A stretch of DNA of 64,000 nucleotides from Methylohalobius crimeensis 10Ki. GTDB taxonomy: Bacteria > Pseudomonadota > Gammaproteobacteria > Methylococcales > Methylothermaceae. Under the pieces are notes generated by a model. That model had not been told where the DNA came from. It saw only the letters and a program-made list of their open reading frames with translations, and ran no database searches. The stretch lies in assembly GCF_000421465.1 (NCBI RefSeq), contig NZ_ATXB01000001.1:1364001-1428000 (forward strand), given 5' to 3'. This document shows positions 55,809 through 64,000 of the stretch, in pieces. Positions within the stretch are counted from its first letter, which is position 1; each line of letters opens with the position of its first letter. A program made the position numbers and the translations under genes.

Positions 55809-56349
55809 GGCAGATGAAATCGGCGATTTGTTCCGGTTGGTTGAGGTTTAGCACGGGAAGGGGGCAGGAACATGCCAAGGGGGTATCGGTGGCCACCGCG
55901 ATGATGTCGGGATCGTTCGGGAATAAGAGCGGTTGGTTCAAGGAGGGCCGGTGAAGCTCGATTTTGGGAAACGGTTCGCGCTTAAAACCTTCCACCAGAA
56001 TCAGATCCAGATCTTGCGTGTTTAAATAGGGTAATTGCTCGGCGAGGCGAGGTGTTTCCAAGTTTTCCGCTGCCTCGTTTTGCAAGTCGTAGACGATCGC
56101 CCGCAGTTTGGAGGAGACCACCATGACCGGGCTGGCGCCGGCTTGGCGCAATTGATAACTGTCCTTGCCGGGACGGTCGATATCGAATTTGTGATGGGCG
56201 TGTTTGATCAATCCGATTTTGAGATTCCGCTGTTTGAGTAGGGGAATCAGTCGGCACAAAAGGGTGGTCTTGCCGGTTCCACTGAAGGCGGCGAATCCGA
56301 GCAAGGGGGGAGCAGGATGTGCTTCTTTGTTTTTTGGGAAATCCGTCAT
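55789..56349 (-). CDS. mobB: Molybdopterin-guanine dinucleotide biosynthesis adapter MobB
   Basis: A 186-residue P-loop GTPase-like protein (GFAAFSGTGKTTLLCRLIPLLKQ) with the family stretches IGLIKHAHHKFDIDRPGKDSYQLRQAGASPVMVVSS, LDLILVEGFKREPFPKIELHR and a terminal ADFICHDFLSR. MobB assists attachment of GMP to the molybdenum cofactor. The ATG at 56349 makes an ATGA overlap with the epimerase stop, an unusual coupling of a cofactor gene to a nucleotide-sugar gene. Confidence 0.95.
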   Translation of the reverse strand: MTDFPKNKEAHPAPPLLGFAAFSGTGKTTLLCRLIPLLKQRNLKIGLIKHAHHKFDIDRPGKDSYQLRQAGASPVMVVSSKLRAIVYDLQNEAAENLETPRLAEQLPYLNTQDLDLILVEGFKREPFPKIELHRPSLNQPLLFPNDPDIIAVATDTPLACSCPLPVLNLNQPEQIADFICHDFLSR

Positions 56350-57356
56350 CGATAGTCGTAGTAGTCCTTATACCATGCCACGAAGCGGGCAACGCCTTCT
56401 TCGATCGGAGTGGTGGGCGCATAACCGGTGGCTTGCATGAGATCGTCGATATCGGCGTAGGTGGCGGGAACGTCGCCTTGTTGCATGGGGAGGAAGTTTT
56501 TTTCCGCGCGCATTCCCAGGGCATTTTCCAACACTTCGATAAAACGCATCAGTTCCACCGGGTTGTGGCAGCCGATGTTGTATAGTCGATAGGGCGCTTG
56601 GCTGGTGCCCGGGTCGGGGCGATCGCCGGACCAAGCGGGATCGGATTCGGCGATCCGGTCCAAGGTACGGACCACCCCTTCGACGATGTCGTCGATATAG
56701 GTGAAGTCGCGCTTGTGCCTGCCGTGATTGTAAACGTCGATGGGCCTGCCTTCGAGTATGTTGCGAGTGAACTTGAACAAGGCCATGTCCGGCCGTCCCC
56801 ATGGCCCGTAAACGGTAAAGAACCGCAGGCCGGTGGTGGGGAGTCCGTAGAGATGGCTGTAAGTATGGGCCATCAACTCGTTGGCCTTCTTGGTGGCCGC
56901 ATATAAACTGACCGGATGGTCTACATTGTGGTGGACCGAGAACGGCATCCGAGTGTTGGCGCCGTACACCGAGCTGGAGGAAGCGTAGACCAGGTGTTCC
57001 ACTTCGTAATGTCGACACGCCTCGAGAATGTTGCCGAATCCCACCAGATTGGCGTCGATGTAGGCGCCGGGATTTTCCAGCGAATAGCGGACTCCGGCCT
57101 GGGCGGCCAGATTCACCACCCGGCGCGGACGGTGGCGGCGGAAGGCCGCGCTCAGCGCCTCTCGGTCCTCCAGGTCGGCGCGGATTTCGACGAAGCCGGA
57201 ACGGGCTTTGAGTCGCTTGAGGCGGTCTTCCTTGAGGCGCACGTCGTAATAGTCGTTGACGTTGTCGACGCCGATGACTTCGTCGCCGCGATCGAGGAGC
57301 CTATGAGCGAGGAACGAGCCGATGAAACCTGCGGTACCGGTGACCAGAATCCTCAT
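56346..57356 (-). CDS. NAD-dependent UDP-sugar epimerase (UDP-glucuronate 4-epimerase-like)
   Basis: A 336-residue short-chain dehydrogenase of the extended epimerase class. It has the Rossmann motif [28 protein letters not shown], the [12 protein letters not shown] segment typical of UDP-glucuronate 4-epimerases, [15 protein letters not shown], the SSSSVYG serine, the YAATKKA YxxxK pair and [20 protein letters not shown]. The probable product is UDP-galacturonate, or another C4-inverted sugar, for surface polysaccharide. It overlaps the dehydrogenase gene upstream by 4 bases and mobB downstream by 4 bases. The exact substrate cannot be told from sequence. Confidence 0.92.
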   Translation of the reverse strand: MRILVTGTAGFIGSFLAHRLLDRGDEVIGVDNVNDYYDVRLKEDRLKRLKARSGFVEIRADLEDREALSAAFRRHRPRRVVNLAAQAGVRYSLENPGAYIDANLVGFGNILEACRHYEVEHLVYASSSSVYGANTRMPFSVHHNVDHPVSLYAATKKANELMAHTYSHLYGLPTTGLRFFTVYGPWGRPDMALFKFTRNILEGRPIDVYNHGRHKRDFTYIDDIVEGVVRTLDRIAESDPAWSGDRPDPGTSQAPYRLYNIGCHNPVELMRFIEVLENALGMRAEKNFLPMQQGDVPATYADIDDLMQATGYAPTTPIEEGVARFVAWYKDYYDYR

Positions 57357-58633
57357 AGCCGCCCGTCCACGACGTCATGGGGAAGAATGCCTTTGACGTC
57401 GAAGACGACTGCGTTCGGCTTGCCCAAGGAGCGGATCCAAGTGGTGCCCATTTCCCGGAACCGGTCGTGGGCGGTGGCGAGGATGATTGCGTCGTATCGC
57501 CCCGTTTCCGGTGGCTGTTCGAGCAATTCGATGCCCAGTTCTTCTTTGGCCTCCTCCGGGTAAGCCCAGGGGTCGTGAATTTCCACGTTGGCGTGATAGG
57601 TTTGCAGTTCCCGGATCATGTCGATTACCCGGGTGTTGCGGATGTCGGGACAATTTTCCTTGAAGGTGATTCCCAGCATTAGGATGTTGGATTGACACAC
57701 GTGAATGCGGCGTTGGTTCATCAATTTGACCAGCCGTGAGATCACGTATTCTCCCATGGCGTCGTTGATGCGGCGTCCGGCCAGGATGATTTCCGGGTGA
57801 TGCCCGATTTCCTGTGCCTTGTGGGTCAGGTAGTAGGGGTCCACGCCGATGCAGTGACCGCCCACCAAGCCGGGGCGGAAGGGAAGAAAGTTCCATTTGC
57901 TGCCGGCGGCTTCCAAAACTTCCAGAGTATCCAGATTCAGCTTGTGAAACAAGACCGCCAATTCGTTGATCAAGGCGATATTGACGTCGCGCTGGGTGTT
58001 TTCGATCACTTTGGCCGCCTCGGCCACCTTGATGCTGCTGGCTTTATGGGTGCCCGCGGAGATCACGCTTCGGTAAAGCCGGTCGACGAAATCGGCGGTT
58101 TCCGGCGTCGAGCCCGAGGTCACTTTGACGATGCTGGTGACCCGGTGTTCCTTGTCGCCTGGATTGATCCTTTCGGGACTATAGCCGGCAAAGAAATCGC
58201 GGTTGAAAGTAAGATTGGATTCCTGCTCCAGGATCGGGACGCACACTTCTTCGGTGGCGCCGGGATAGACGGTGGATTCGTAGATAACCACATCGTTCGA
58301 CTTGAGCAGCTTGCCTACCGTTCGGCTGGCGGAGATCAGCGGGGTCAAGTCGGGGCGTTTGTGATGATCGATCGGAGTGGGGACGGTCACCACGAACACA
58401 TTGCATTGCGCCAAATCCTCGGCATCGGCGGTGTAGCCCAAGCGTTCGGCTCGCCGGAGCTCCTCCGGTGAGACTTCGCGGGAGCGATCGAGCCCGCGAG
58501 TGAGCTCTTTTACCCTTTGCCGGTTGATATCCAAGCCGAGCGTCTCATACTGGCGCCCGAACTCCACCGCGAGGGGGAGCCCCACGTAACCGAGTCCGAC
58601 GACTCCGATTTTGACGTTGTCAGGTGACGGCAT
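57353..58633 (-). CDS. Nucleotide-sugar (UDP-HexNAc/UDP-Glc type) 6-dehydrogenase, TviB-like
   Basis: A 426-residue UDP-sugar dehydrogenase that oxidises C6 to a uronate with 2 NAD+. N-terminal Rossmann [82 protein letters not shown], the catalytic cysteine in [16 protein letters not shown], and a C-terminal UDP-binding domain with [17 protein letters not shown]. The pattern resembles TviB/WbpO UDP-N-acetyl-hexosamine dehydrogenases more than Ugd. A perfect AGGAGG lies 7 bases before ATG 58633. It heads the five-gene run that ends in bioD. Confidence 0.93.
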   Translation of the reverse strand: MPSPDNVKIGVVGLGYVGLPLAVEFGRQYETLGLDINRQRVKELTRGLDRSREVSPEELRRAERLGYTADAEDLAQCNVFVVTVPTPIDHHKRPDLTPLISASRTVGKLLKSNDVVIYESTVYPGATEEVCVPILEQESNLTFNRDFFAGYSPERINPGDKEHRVTSIVKVTSGSTPETADFVDRLYRSVISAGTHKASSIKVAEAAKVIENTQRDVNIALINELAVLFHKLNLDTLEVLEAAGSKWNFLPFRPGLVGGHCIGVDPYYLTHKAQEIGHHPEIILAGRRINDAMGEYVISRLVKLMNQRRIHVCQSNILMLGITFKENCPDIRNTRVIDMIRELQTYHANVEIHDPWAYPEEAKEELGIELLEQPPETGRYDAIILATAHDRFREMGTTWIRSLGKPNAVVFDVKGILPHDVVDGRL

Positions 58634-58843
58634 GAAACCTCCTGTAAAAATTATGGCCGAGCAAGCAAAAGCATAGCCGATTTAGGTCTGGGATAGACCC
58701 TGGGGCGGTTTAGCATCGGTCAAGGGGGCAATGACCTAAAACAATCGGGTTTCTATTGAAATCTTCGATACCATTCGTTTCCCGGGCGGGAATTCGCATT
58801 CTAAAGGAAAGAGAGGTCGGCGGAAAGCTTATAATTCTAAGCA

Positions 58844-58873
58844 TTGACCGCGTTCCGATTTTTTCTGTTAGCA
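58844..58873 (+). promoter_or_regulatory. Weak candidate promoter before the sugar-transferase gene
   Basis: In the 291-base divergent region 58634-58924, TTGACC (58844-58849) and TTAGCA (58868-58873) are 18 bases apart, ending about 50 bases before the ATG. A lone TATAAT at 58830-58835 has no -35 partner. No clear sigma-54 (GG-N10-GC) site was found. The rest of the region shows no gene. Confidence 0.28.
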
Positions 58874-58924
58874 TGACGCAGCCAATGGACGGCGGTTTCC
58901 ATCCATAACAAAAATTGCAGAGTT

Positions 58925-60316
58925 ATGCCCACAATCCGGATATTTCGCCATTATATTTCCGCGGCTTATTTGAGCTTGATGCTGCTGGAGTCCATTTCAT
59001 TCCTGACGGCCATCTTTGTCGGCGGGAAGCTCCGGTTTCTATTTTCGAGTGGGTGGCAAATGGAACCCCAGTGGTGGATCACCGCCGTTCTATTCACTTT
59101 TGCCATGGTCACCCTGAACGCCGGGCTGGGGCTTTATCAACGCATAACCCAATGGAGTCTATCCAACCTTTTGCTGCGTTTGATGGCGAGCTTTGCTCTC
59201 GGGACGGCGGTGATGAGCTGGCTGTTCTACGCGTTTCCGGCCTTGTTCGTCGGCCGGGGCGTTTTCGGCTTCGCACTGCTGTTCTCTTTCGCCGCGGTGA
59301 TCGGGGTTCGGCGACTATTTTACCGCTACGTCGATAGCCAGCGTCTTAAACGCCGGGTGTTGGTCCTGGGGGCCGGCGATTTCGCTCACCGAATTTTGGA
59401 TTTCGAACGACGTTTGCCATTCGGTCACCTGGCATTCGTGGGATTCGTTCGGATGGGGTATGAGCCTTGCCGGGTCGGTGCGGAGCGATTGCTCGAGCTG
59501 AACGCGCCGCTCCGGGAATTGGCGGAAAGCCAAGATATCGATGAGATCGTGGTCGCTCCCGACGACCGGCGTCAGGGGCTGCCGGTGGACGAGATTCTCG
59601 ATTGTAAAATGGAAGGGGTGGATGTGGTGGATCTGCTGACCTTCTTCGAGCGCGAAGCGGGGATCGTCAAGATCGACTGTTTACACCCCAGTTGGCTGGT
59701 TTTTTCCGATGGCTTCCGAATGCGCAGTAGCATGTTGGTCAAGCGCCTTTTCGATATCGCTGCCAGTTTGGCGCTGCTCGCCGTGGCCTGGCCGGTGATG
59801 TTGACGACCGCGGTGGCGATCTGGATCGAAAGCCGGGGAAGACATCCCATCTTCTATCGCCAGACGCGGGTGGGGAGCAACTGGAAATTATTCCAGGTCA
59901 TCAAGTTCCGCAGCATGCGTCCCGATGCGGAAAAAGACGGCGTGCGCATGGCCCGAACGGGAGACGATCGAGTGACCGGGGTAGGGCGATTCATTCGCAA
60001 GACCCGGATCGACGAACTCCCGCAATTGTGGAATGTATTCAAAGGGGATATGAGCTTCGTGGGGCCGCGTCCCGAACGCCCCGAGTTCGTGGAGAAATTC
60101 GCCGAGAAAATCCCTTATTATGCCGAGCGGCATCGGGTCAAGCCGGGCATCACCGGCTGGGCACAGGTGCGTTATCCCTATGCCGAAGACGAGGCCGATA
60201 CGGTCGAAAAACTGCAGTATGATTTGTATTATGTAAAGAATTACAGCTTGTTTCTGGATTTTTTGATCATGCTCCAGACAGTGGAAGTGGTCCTTTGGGG
60301 AAAGGGGGCGCGCTGA
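58925..60316 (+). CDS. PEP-CTERM/XrtA-type exopolysaccharide sugar transferase (TIGR03013-like)
   Basis: A 463-residue polyprenyl-phosphate sugar-1-phosphate transferase starting a lipid-linked polysaccharide repeat. There are four N-terminal membrane helices (about 10-130), a Rossmann-like middle section ([15 protein letters not shown]...[19 protein letters not shown]), a further helix (about 275-300) and the catalytic bacterial-sugar-transferase domain: [78 protein letters not shown] and [13 protein letters not shown]. The arrangement immediately before prsK matches loci with exosortase XrtA. The ribosome-binding site before ATG 58925 is weak. Confidence 0.93.
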   Translation: MPTIRIFRHYISAAYLSLMLLESISFLTAIFVGGKLRFLFSSGWQMEPQWWITAVLFTFAMVTLNAGLGLYQRITQWSLSNLLLRLMASFALGTAVMSWLFYAFPALFVGRGVFGFALLFSFAAVIGVRRLFYRYVDSQRLKRRVLVLGAGDFAHRILDFERRLPFGHLAFVGFVRMGYEPCRVGAERLLELNAPLRELAESQDIDEIVVAPDDRRQGLPVDEILDCKMEGVDVVDLLTFFEREAGIVKIDCLHPSWLVFSDGFRMRSSMLVKRLFDIAASLALLAVAWPVMLTTAVAIWIESRGRHPIFYRQTRVGSNWKLFQVIKFRSMRPDAEKDGVRMARTGDDRVTGVGRFIRKTRIDELPQLWNVFKGDMSFVGPRPERPEFVEKFAEKIPYYAERHRVKPGITGWAQVRYPYAEDEADTVEKLQYDLYYVKNYSLFLDFLIMLQTVEVVLWGKGAR

Positions 60317-60317
60317 C

Positions 60318-62414
60318 GTGGAATCCTCGATCGGGGCGGTGAGTTACGGCGTGGCCGCCGGGGCTTATTCGTTGTTGTTTGCGATCATGGCCACCGCATG
60401 GCGCGGGCGCTTCCGGGGCGGATTGCTGCTAGCCGCGGTGGGGGTGATGACGCTTTGGGCCGGCATCAATGCTTGGCAACTGGGCGAACGAGGTTTGCCG
60501 GCAGCGTTGATCTGGACCTTGGAGGCGCTTCACCTGGTGTTTTGGTTGGAGTTTTTGTGGCAGTTGCTGCCGGCCGGTATTCGTGTCCGAAGGCATTTGC
60601 GCTGGATTCGATACGCCGGATTCGGTCTGGTATCAACCTTGGTGATTCAGGCATGGACGGAGTCGTGGCTGGAGCGATTTCAACCGGCGTTTAAGTTGAT
60701 CGAATTACCGCTAACCGGGCAGTTGCTGCTGGCGCTGGCAGGATTGATTTTGGTAGAGCAGTTGTATCGCAATACCCGGCCGGACCGGCGCTGGTATATC
60801 AAGTTTTTATGTCTGGCGCTGGGAGGATTTTTCGCTTATGAGTTCTATCTCTACTCGGACGCCTTATTGTTCAAACGGATCGATCTGAATTTATGGATGG
60901 CGCGCGGCTTGATGGCAAGCTTATTGGTGCCTTTCCTGGCGGTAACGGCGGCGCGCAATCCGGATTGGTCGGTGGCGGCGTTCGTATCCCGCGATTTCGT
61001 TTTCCATTCGGTTGCGGTTGTCGGCGCCGGGCTTTATCTGCTGGTGATGGCCACGGCCGGCTACTATGTGCGCTCGTACGGTGGGCAGTGGGGCGAAGTG
61101 ATCCGGATCGCCTTTTTGGCGGCGGCCTTCTTATTGCTCTTGGTGTTGTTGTTTTCCGGTCAGGTAAGGGCCCAGCTACGGGTTCTCCTGGATAAACATT
61201 TTTTTAATTATCGCTACGACTATCGTAAGGAGTGGCTGAGGATCACTGCCAATCTATCCTATCCGGAGGATGCTTCTCCCTTGGGCGAGCGGGTGATCCG
61301 GACCTTGGCCGATCTGGTGGAGAGTCCTTCCGGCCTGCTGTGGGTCCGCTCCGAAACGGGACGTTATTTTCAACAGGCCGAATGGGGGGATCCGGGATTC
61401 CAGGTGGCGTCCCTCGAGAGCGATGATCCGGTGGTCGATTTTCTCCGGCGAAAAGAATGGGTGGTGAATTTACGGGAACTTAAGTCCTTGCCTGAATTGT
61501 ATCCCGGGTTTGTTTCTCCCCCCTGGTTGGCTGGCCAGCACGACGCCTGGTTGCTGATTCCCCTGTTCTACGGAGAAACCTTGTGGGGGATGGTTTTGCT
61601 GACTCGTCCCCGGGCCCGCGTCGATTGCAATTGGGAAGTGTTGGATGTGCTTAAAACCGCCGGCCGTCAGGCAGCCAGTTTCCTGGTGGTGGAGGAAACC
61701 GCTCAGCGCTTGTTGGAGGCGCGTCAGTTCGAAGGGTTCAACCGCTTGGCGGCGTTCGTCGTGCATGATTTAAAGAACCTGATCGCGCAACTCTCCCTGG
61801 TCGTTCGTAATGCCGACAAGCATGCCGCCAATCCCGAATTCGTGCGTGACGCGATGACCACCGTGGAGCACGCGGTGGGCAAAATGAATAGTCTCTTGTC
61901 CCAGCTCAGGAATTTGGGCGCGGAAAAAAGGAAAGAACGCATTGATTTGCGCAGTTTGCTGCAGGAAGTGGTCGCCGCACGGGCCAGTCAGTTGCCTCGA
62001 CCAAGGTACGAGTGTCTGGCGCACTCGGAAATTTACGTCTTGGCCCAGCCCGACAGGCTGGCATCAGCGTTCGAGCATATCATTCAAAACGCCCAGGAAG
62101 CGGCGGGCAAATCCGGAAATGTTAAGGTTATGCTGGAGTATCGGCAAGAGCAGGCTATAGTTGAAGTAGAGGACAATGGCCAAGGAATGGACGCGGAGTT
62201 CGTTCAGCACCGCTTGTTCAAACCATTCGAAACGACCAAGGGGTTAAGCGGCATGGGGATCGGAGCCTACGAAAGCCGGGAATATGTCCGTGCATTGGGC
62301 GGCGAACTCACCGTCCAGAGCGTGCCGGGTGAGGGAAGTCGATTTCGTTTCGCCTTGCCTTTGGCTGAATGCGTATCCGATAAGACCCAGTCCCCTCAAG
62401 GAGTTTCAGTTTGA
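60318..62414 (+). CDS. prsK: PEP-CTERM system sensor histidine kinase PrsK
   Basis: A 698-residue membrane histidine kinase. It has about eight to nine N-terminal hydrophobic segments (about 8-285), a GAF-like domain (about 320-460: SPSGLLWVRSETGRYFQQAEWGDP), then the phosphoacceptor H483 in AAFVVHDLKNLIAQL. The ATPase part has FEHIIQNAQEAAGKSG, VEDNGQGMD, and GLSGMGIGAYESREYVRALGGEL with GEGSRFRFALP. The multi-helix/GAF layout and the DLKN form of the H-box are typical of PrsK, partner of PrsR. The start is GTG 60318, directly after the transferase stop, with GGGGGCG about 8 bases upstream. The 3' end overlaps prsR by 4 bases. Confidence 0.93.
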   Translation: MESSIGAVSYGVAAGAYSLLFAIMATAWRGRFRGGLLLAAVGVMTLWAGINAWQLGERGLPAALIWTLEALHLVFWLEFLWQLLPAGIRVRRHLRWIRYAGFGLVSTLVIQAWTESWLERFQPAFKLIELPLTGQLLLALAGLILVEQLYRNTRPDRRWYIKFLCLALGGFFAYEFYLYSDALLFKRIDLNLWMARGLMASLLVPFLAVTAARNPDWSVAAFVSRDFVFHSVAVVGAGLYLLVMATAGYYVRSYGGQWGEVIRIAFLAAAFLLLLVLLFSGQVRAQLRVLLDKHFFNYRYDYRKEWLRITANLSYPEDASPLGERVIRTLADLVESPSGLLWVRSETGRYFQQAEWGDPGFQVASLESDDPVVDFLRRKEWVVNLRELKSLPELYPGFVSPPWLAGQHDAWLLIPLFYGETLWGMVLLTRPRARVDCNWEVLDVLKTAGRQAASFLVVEETAQRLLEARQFEGFNRLAAFVVHDLKNLIAQLSLVVRNADKHAANPEFVRDAMTTVEHAVGKMNSLLSQLRNLGAEKRKERIDLRSLLQEVVAARASQLPRPRYECLAHSEIYVLAQPDRLASAFEHIIQNAQEAAGKSGNVKVMLEYRQEQAIVEVEDNGQGMDAEFVQHRLFKPFETTKGLSGMGIGAYESREYVRALGGELTVQSVPGEGSRFRFALPLAECVSDKTQSPQGVSV

Positions 62415-63784
62415 CCACTTACTTGAAAAAAGACGGAGAGGATGCTTTGCTCATTATCGAGGACGATCAAGGGTTGAGAAACCAGCTCAAATGGAGCTTT
62501 GCCGACCGTTACAAAGTGATTACCGCGGGGGACCGCGAAACGGCGTTGAATTTGGTGAAAAAAAGCGCACCGGCGGTGGTAACTCTGGATCTGGGGCTGC
62601 CCCCCGATCCGGGAGGCGTGTCGGAGGGGTTCGCCACGTTGGAGGCATTGTTGGAATTGGCGCCGGCGACCAAGGTGATTGTCATCACGGGGAATGACGA
62701 TCTCGATAATGCGGTGCGCGCGGTGGGGTTGGGCGCCTATGATTTCTATGCCAAACCGGTGGATCCCAACATGTTGGGATTCGTGGTGGAGCGCGCCTTT
62801 CGTCTCTATGAGTTGGAAGAGGAGAACCGCAAGCTGGCGCGCCTGCATGTAAGTCACCCCCTCGACGGCGTGATCGCCGCCAGCCCTCAGATGCACGAGG
62901 TATGCCGCTTGGTGGAGCAATTGGCATCCACGGATTTGAGTGTATTACTATTAGGGGAGAGCGGTACCGGGAAGGAAGTGTTGGCGAGGGCCTTGCATCG
63001 ACTGAGTCCGCGCGCGGCGGGGCCTTTTATCGCAATCAACACCGCCGCCATCCCCGATAGCCTGCTGGAAGCCGAATTGTTCGGTTACGAGAAGGGCGCC
63101 TTTACCGATGCCGCCAAACAGACCAAAGGAAAGATCGAAATGGCTCACGGCGGTACCCTGTTTTTGGATGAAATCGGGGATATGCCCTTGGGGTTACAGC
63201 CCAAGTTGCTCCGCTTCTTGCAGGAACGAGTGATCGAGCGTGTCGGGGGGCGGCAGGAGATTGCCGTGGATGTGCGGGTCGTCTGTGCCACCCATCAAAA
63301 AATTGACCGATTGATTTCCGAGGAACGGTTTCGCCGGGATTTGTATTTCCGCATTAACGAAACCTCAATCGAGATTCCGCCCCTTCGCGAGCGCAAAGAA
63401 GATATCCCGGTGCTGAGTAGAGCCTTTCTGCATCGCTACAACCGAAAAATGAAGCGAAATTTGCTTGATTTTAGCGATGCCGCCTTGATGGCTATGGAAG
63501 CCTATGATTGGCCGGGAAACGTGCGCGAACTTGAAGGTCGAGTCAAGACCGCCATCGCCCTGGCGGGGGGGCCGAAGGTCGAGGTTCGCGATCTCAAACT
63601 GGCCGAAGCCGATGCCGAGCGCCGTTTGCTGACTTTGCGCGAGGCTCGGGAGGCGGCGGAGCGTCAAGCGCTGTGCGCGGCGCTCAACGAAGCGGACGGA
63701 AAGATTGCCAGGGCCGCCGAGATTCTCGATATTACCCGTCCCACTTTGTATGCTTTACTCAACAAATTTAATTTAAAAGTCTAG
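62411..63784 (+). CDS. prsR: PEP-CTERM-box response regulator PrsR (sigma-54 activator)
   Basis: A 457-residue NtrC-type regulator with a receiver domain (about 12-125; acidic pocket IIEDD, phosphoacceptor D60 in TLDLGLPPD, lysine in YAKPVD), an AAA+ domain (about 150-385; Walker A GESGTGKEVLA, Walker B GGTLFLDEIGDM) and a Fis-type helix-turn-helix at the end (AARAAEILDITRPTLYALLNKF). The sigma-54 contact loop reads GAFTDA (229-234) instead of GAFTGA. Homologues control exopolysaccharide and PEP-CTERM genes from sigma-54 promoters. The start is TTG 62411, with AAGGAG exactly 7 bases upstream and overlapping the prsK stop; no better start exists. Confidence 0.94.
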   Translation: MTTYLKKDGEDALLIIEDDQGLRNQLKWSFADRYKVITAGDRETALNLVKKSAPAVVTLDLGLPPDPGGVSEGFATLEALLELAPATKVIVITGNDDLDNAVRAVGLGAYDFYAKPVDPNMLGFVVERAFRLYELEEENRKLARLHVSHPLDGVIAASPQMHEVCRLVEQLASTDLSVLLLGESGTGKEVLARALHRLSPRAAGPFIAINTAAIPDSLLEAELFGYEKGAFTDAAKQTKGKIEMAHGGTLFLDEIGDMPLGLQPKLLRFLQERVIERVGGRQEIAVDVRVVCATHQKIDRLISEERFRRDLYFRINETSIEIPPLRERKEDIPVLSRAFLHRYNRKMKRNLLDFSDAALMAMEAYDWPGNVRELEGRVKTAIALAGGPKVEVRDLKLAEADAERRLLTLREAREAAERQALCAALNEADGKIARAAEILDITRPTLYALLNKFNLKV

Positions 63785-63795
63785 GAGAGGAGATA

Positions 63796-64000
63796 ATGAC
63801 TCGACATTTTGCCATTGCCTTATTGATGTGGAGTGTGCAGGTGGTCTCCGGAGAAGGGGATCCGTATTTGCAGGAAGCCAAGGCGTATCTCTCCGAGGGG
63901 CAAACCAAAGCGGCGGTGATTCAGCTGAAGAATTTATTGCGGGAGGAACCGCAAAACGCGGAAGGACGGCTACTGCTCGGCAAAACTTATTTAAGAATGG
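63796..64000 (+). CDS. prsT: PrsT-like TPR protein, 3'-truncated by window edge
   Basis: The first 68 residues of a tetratricopeptide protein, 11 bases after prsR, with a strong AGGAGAGGAG ribosome-binding site. A signal peptide (about 1-19, FAIALLMWSVQVVSG) is followed by the first repeat (DPYLQEAKAYLSEGQTKAAVIQLKNLLREEPQNAEGRLLLGKTYL). The KAAVIQLKN pattern and the location after PrsK/PrsR point to PrsT, the PEP-CTERM-system TPR protein. That family is usually annotated as a lipoprotein, but no cysteine lipobox is present here, so this copy would be a soluble periplasmic protein. The rest lies beyond the window. Confidence 0.82.
   Translation, partial: MTRHFAIALLMWSVQVVSGEGDPYLQEAKAYLSEGQTKAAVIQLKNLLREEPQNAEGRLLLGKTYLRM

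Noticed and set aside
58634-58924. Possible sigma-54 promoters (TGGGGCGGTTTAGCAT on + near 58700; TGGCTGCGTCATGCTA on - near 58880)
   Set aside because: In both the GG and GC pairs are one base too close for the strict 10-base spacing, so they do not meet the sigma-54 rule.

Overview
The window is about 60% G+C and tightly packed. It comes from a gammaproteobacterial chromosome. The gene neighbourhoods are typical of that class: radC / coaBC-dut-algC-argB-pyrE, gpmI-envC-ctpA, rhodanese-secB-gpsA and pilB-pilC-pilD-coaE-hemW. A PEP-CTERM (XrtA) exopolysaccharide control locus, a trehalose/glycogen operon, an NhaD-type sodium antiporter and dispersed palindromic repeats would fit an environmental lineage such as Methylococcales or Chromatiales. 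The genus cannot be fixed from this sequence.

Layout. 1-2334 (+): the 3' part of sucD, then nadE. 18867-2398 (-): one long run of touching genes for alpha-glucan and trehalose metabolism (malQ, treS-maltokinase, glgC, glgX, treZ, a MalQ-TreY fusion), with a PilZ-domain gene last. 19138-22122 (-): a hemolysin III-like gene, ssb and a YajR-like transporter, divergent from uvrA (+). 25260-28136 (+): an unrecognised secreted protein and rmuC. 28143-29852 (-): yajQ, a DUF6763-like gene and djlA. 29927-38261: purC, radC, coaBC, dut, an algC-position gene, argB, a DUF4124 gene and pyrE. 38420-44054 (-): hemW, coaE, pilD, pilC and pilB. 44163-46840: ampG-like and nhaD genes, converging. 46972-51085 (-): ctpA, envC and gpmI. 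51263-53536 (+): an ArsR regulator, a rhodanese, secB and gpsA. 53843-58633 (-): bioD, moeA, mobB, a UDP-sugar epimerase and a UDP-sugar dehydrogenase. 58925-64000 (+): a TIGR03013-type sugar transferase, prsK, prsR and the start of prsT.

How the genes work together. In the glucan block, GlgC makes ADP-glucose. GlgX, the stand-alone MalQ and TreY/TreZ trim glucan to trehalose. TreS-maltokinase links trehalose to maltose and maltose-1-phosphate. In the last 8 kb, nucleotide-sugar enzymes and a polyprenyl-phosphate sugar transferase sit beside the PrsK/PrsR two-component system, which in related bacteria controls PEP-CTERM protein and polymer genes.

The most unusual observations are two apparent pseudo-enzymes in intact reading frames. 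The gene in the conserved algC slot (33235-35667) has a membrane/periplasmic N-terminus, and its phosphohexomutase domain has lost the catalytic-serine, metal, sugar-binding and phosphate-binding signatures. In the MalQ-TreY fusion, the MalQ half has lost its nucleophile while TreY looks intact, and a second MalQ with a complete active site heads the same operon. There is also a three-copy family of roughly 140-170 bp long-hairpin elements, and a REP-type palindrome read in frame near the C-terminus of TreZ.
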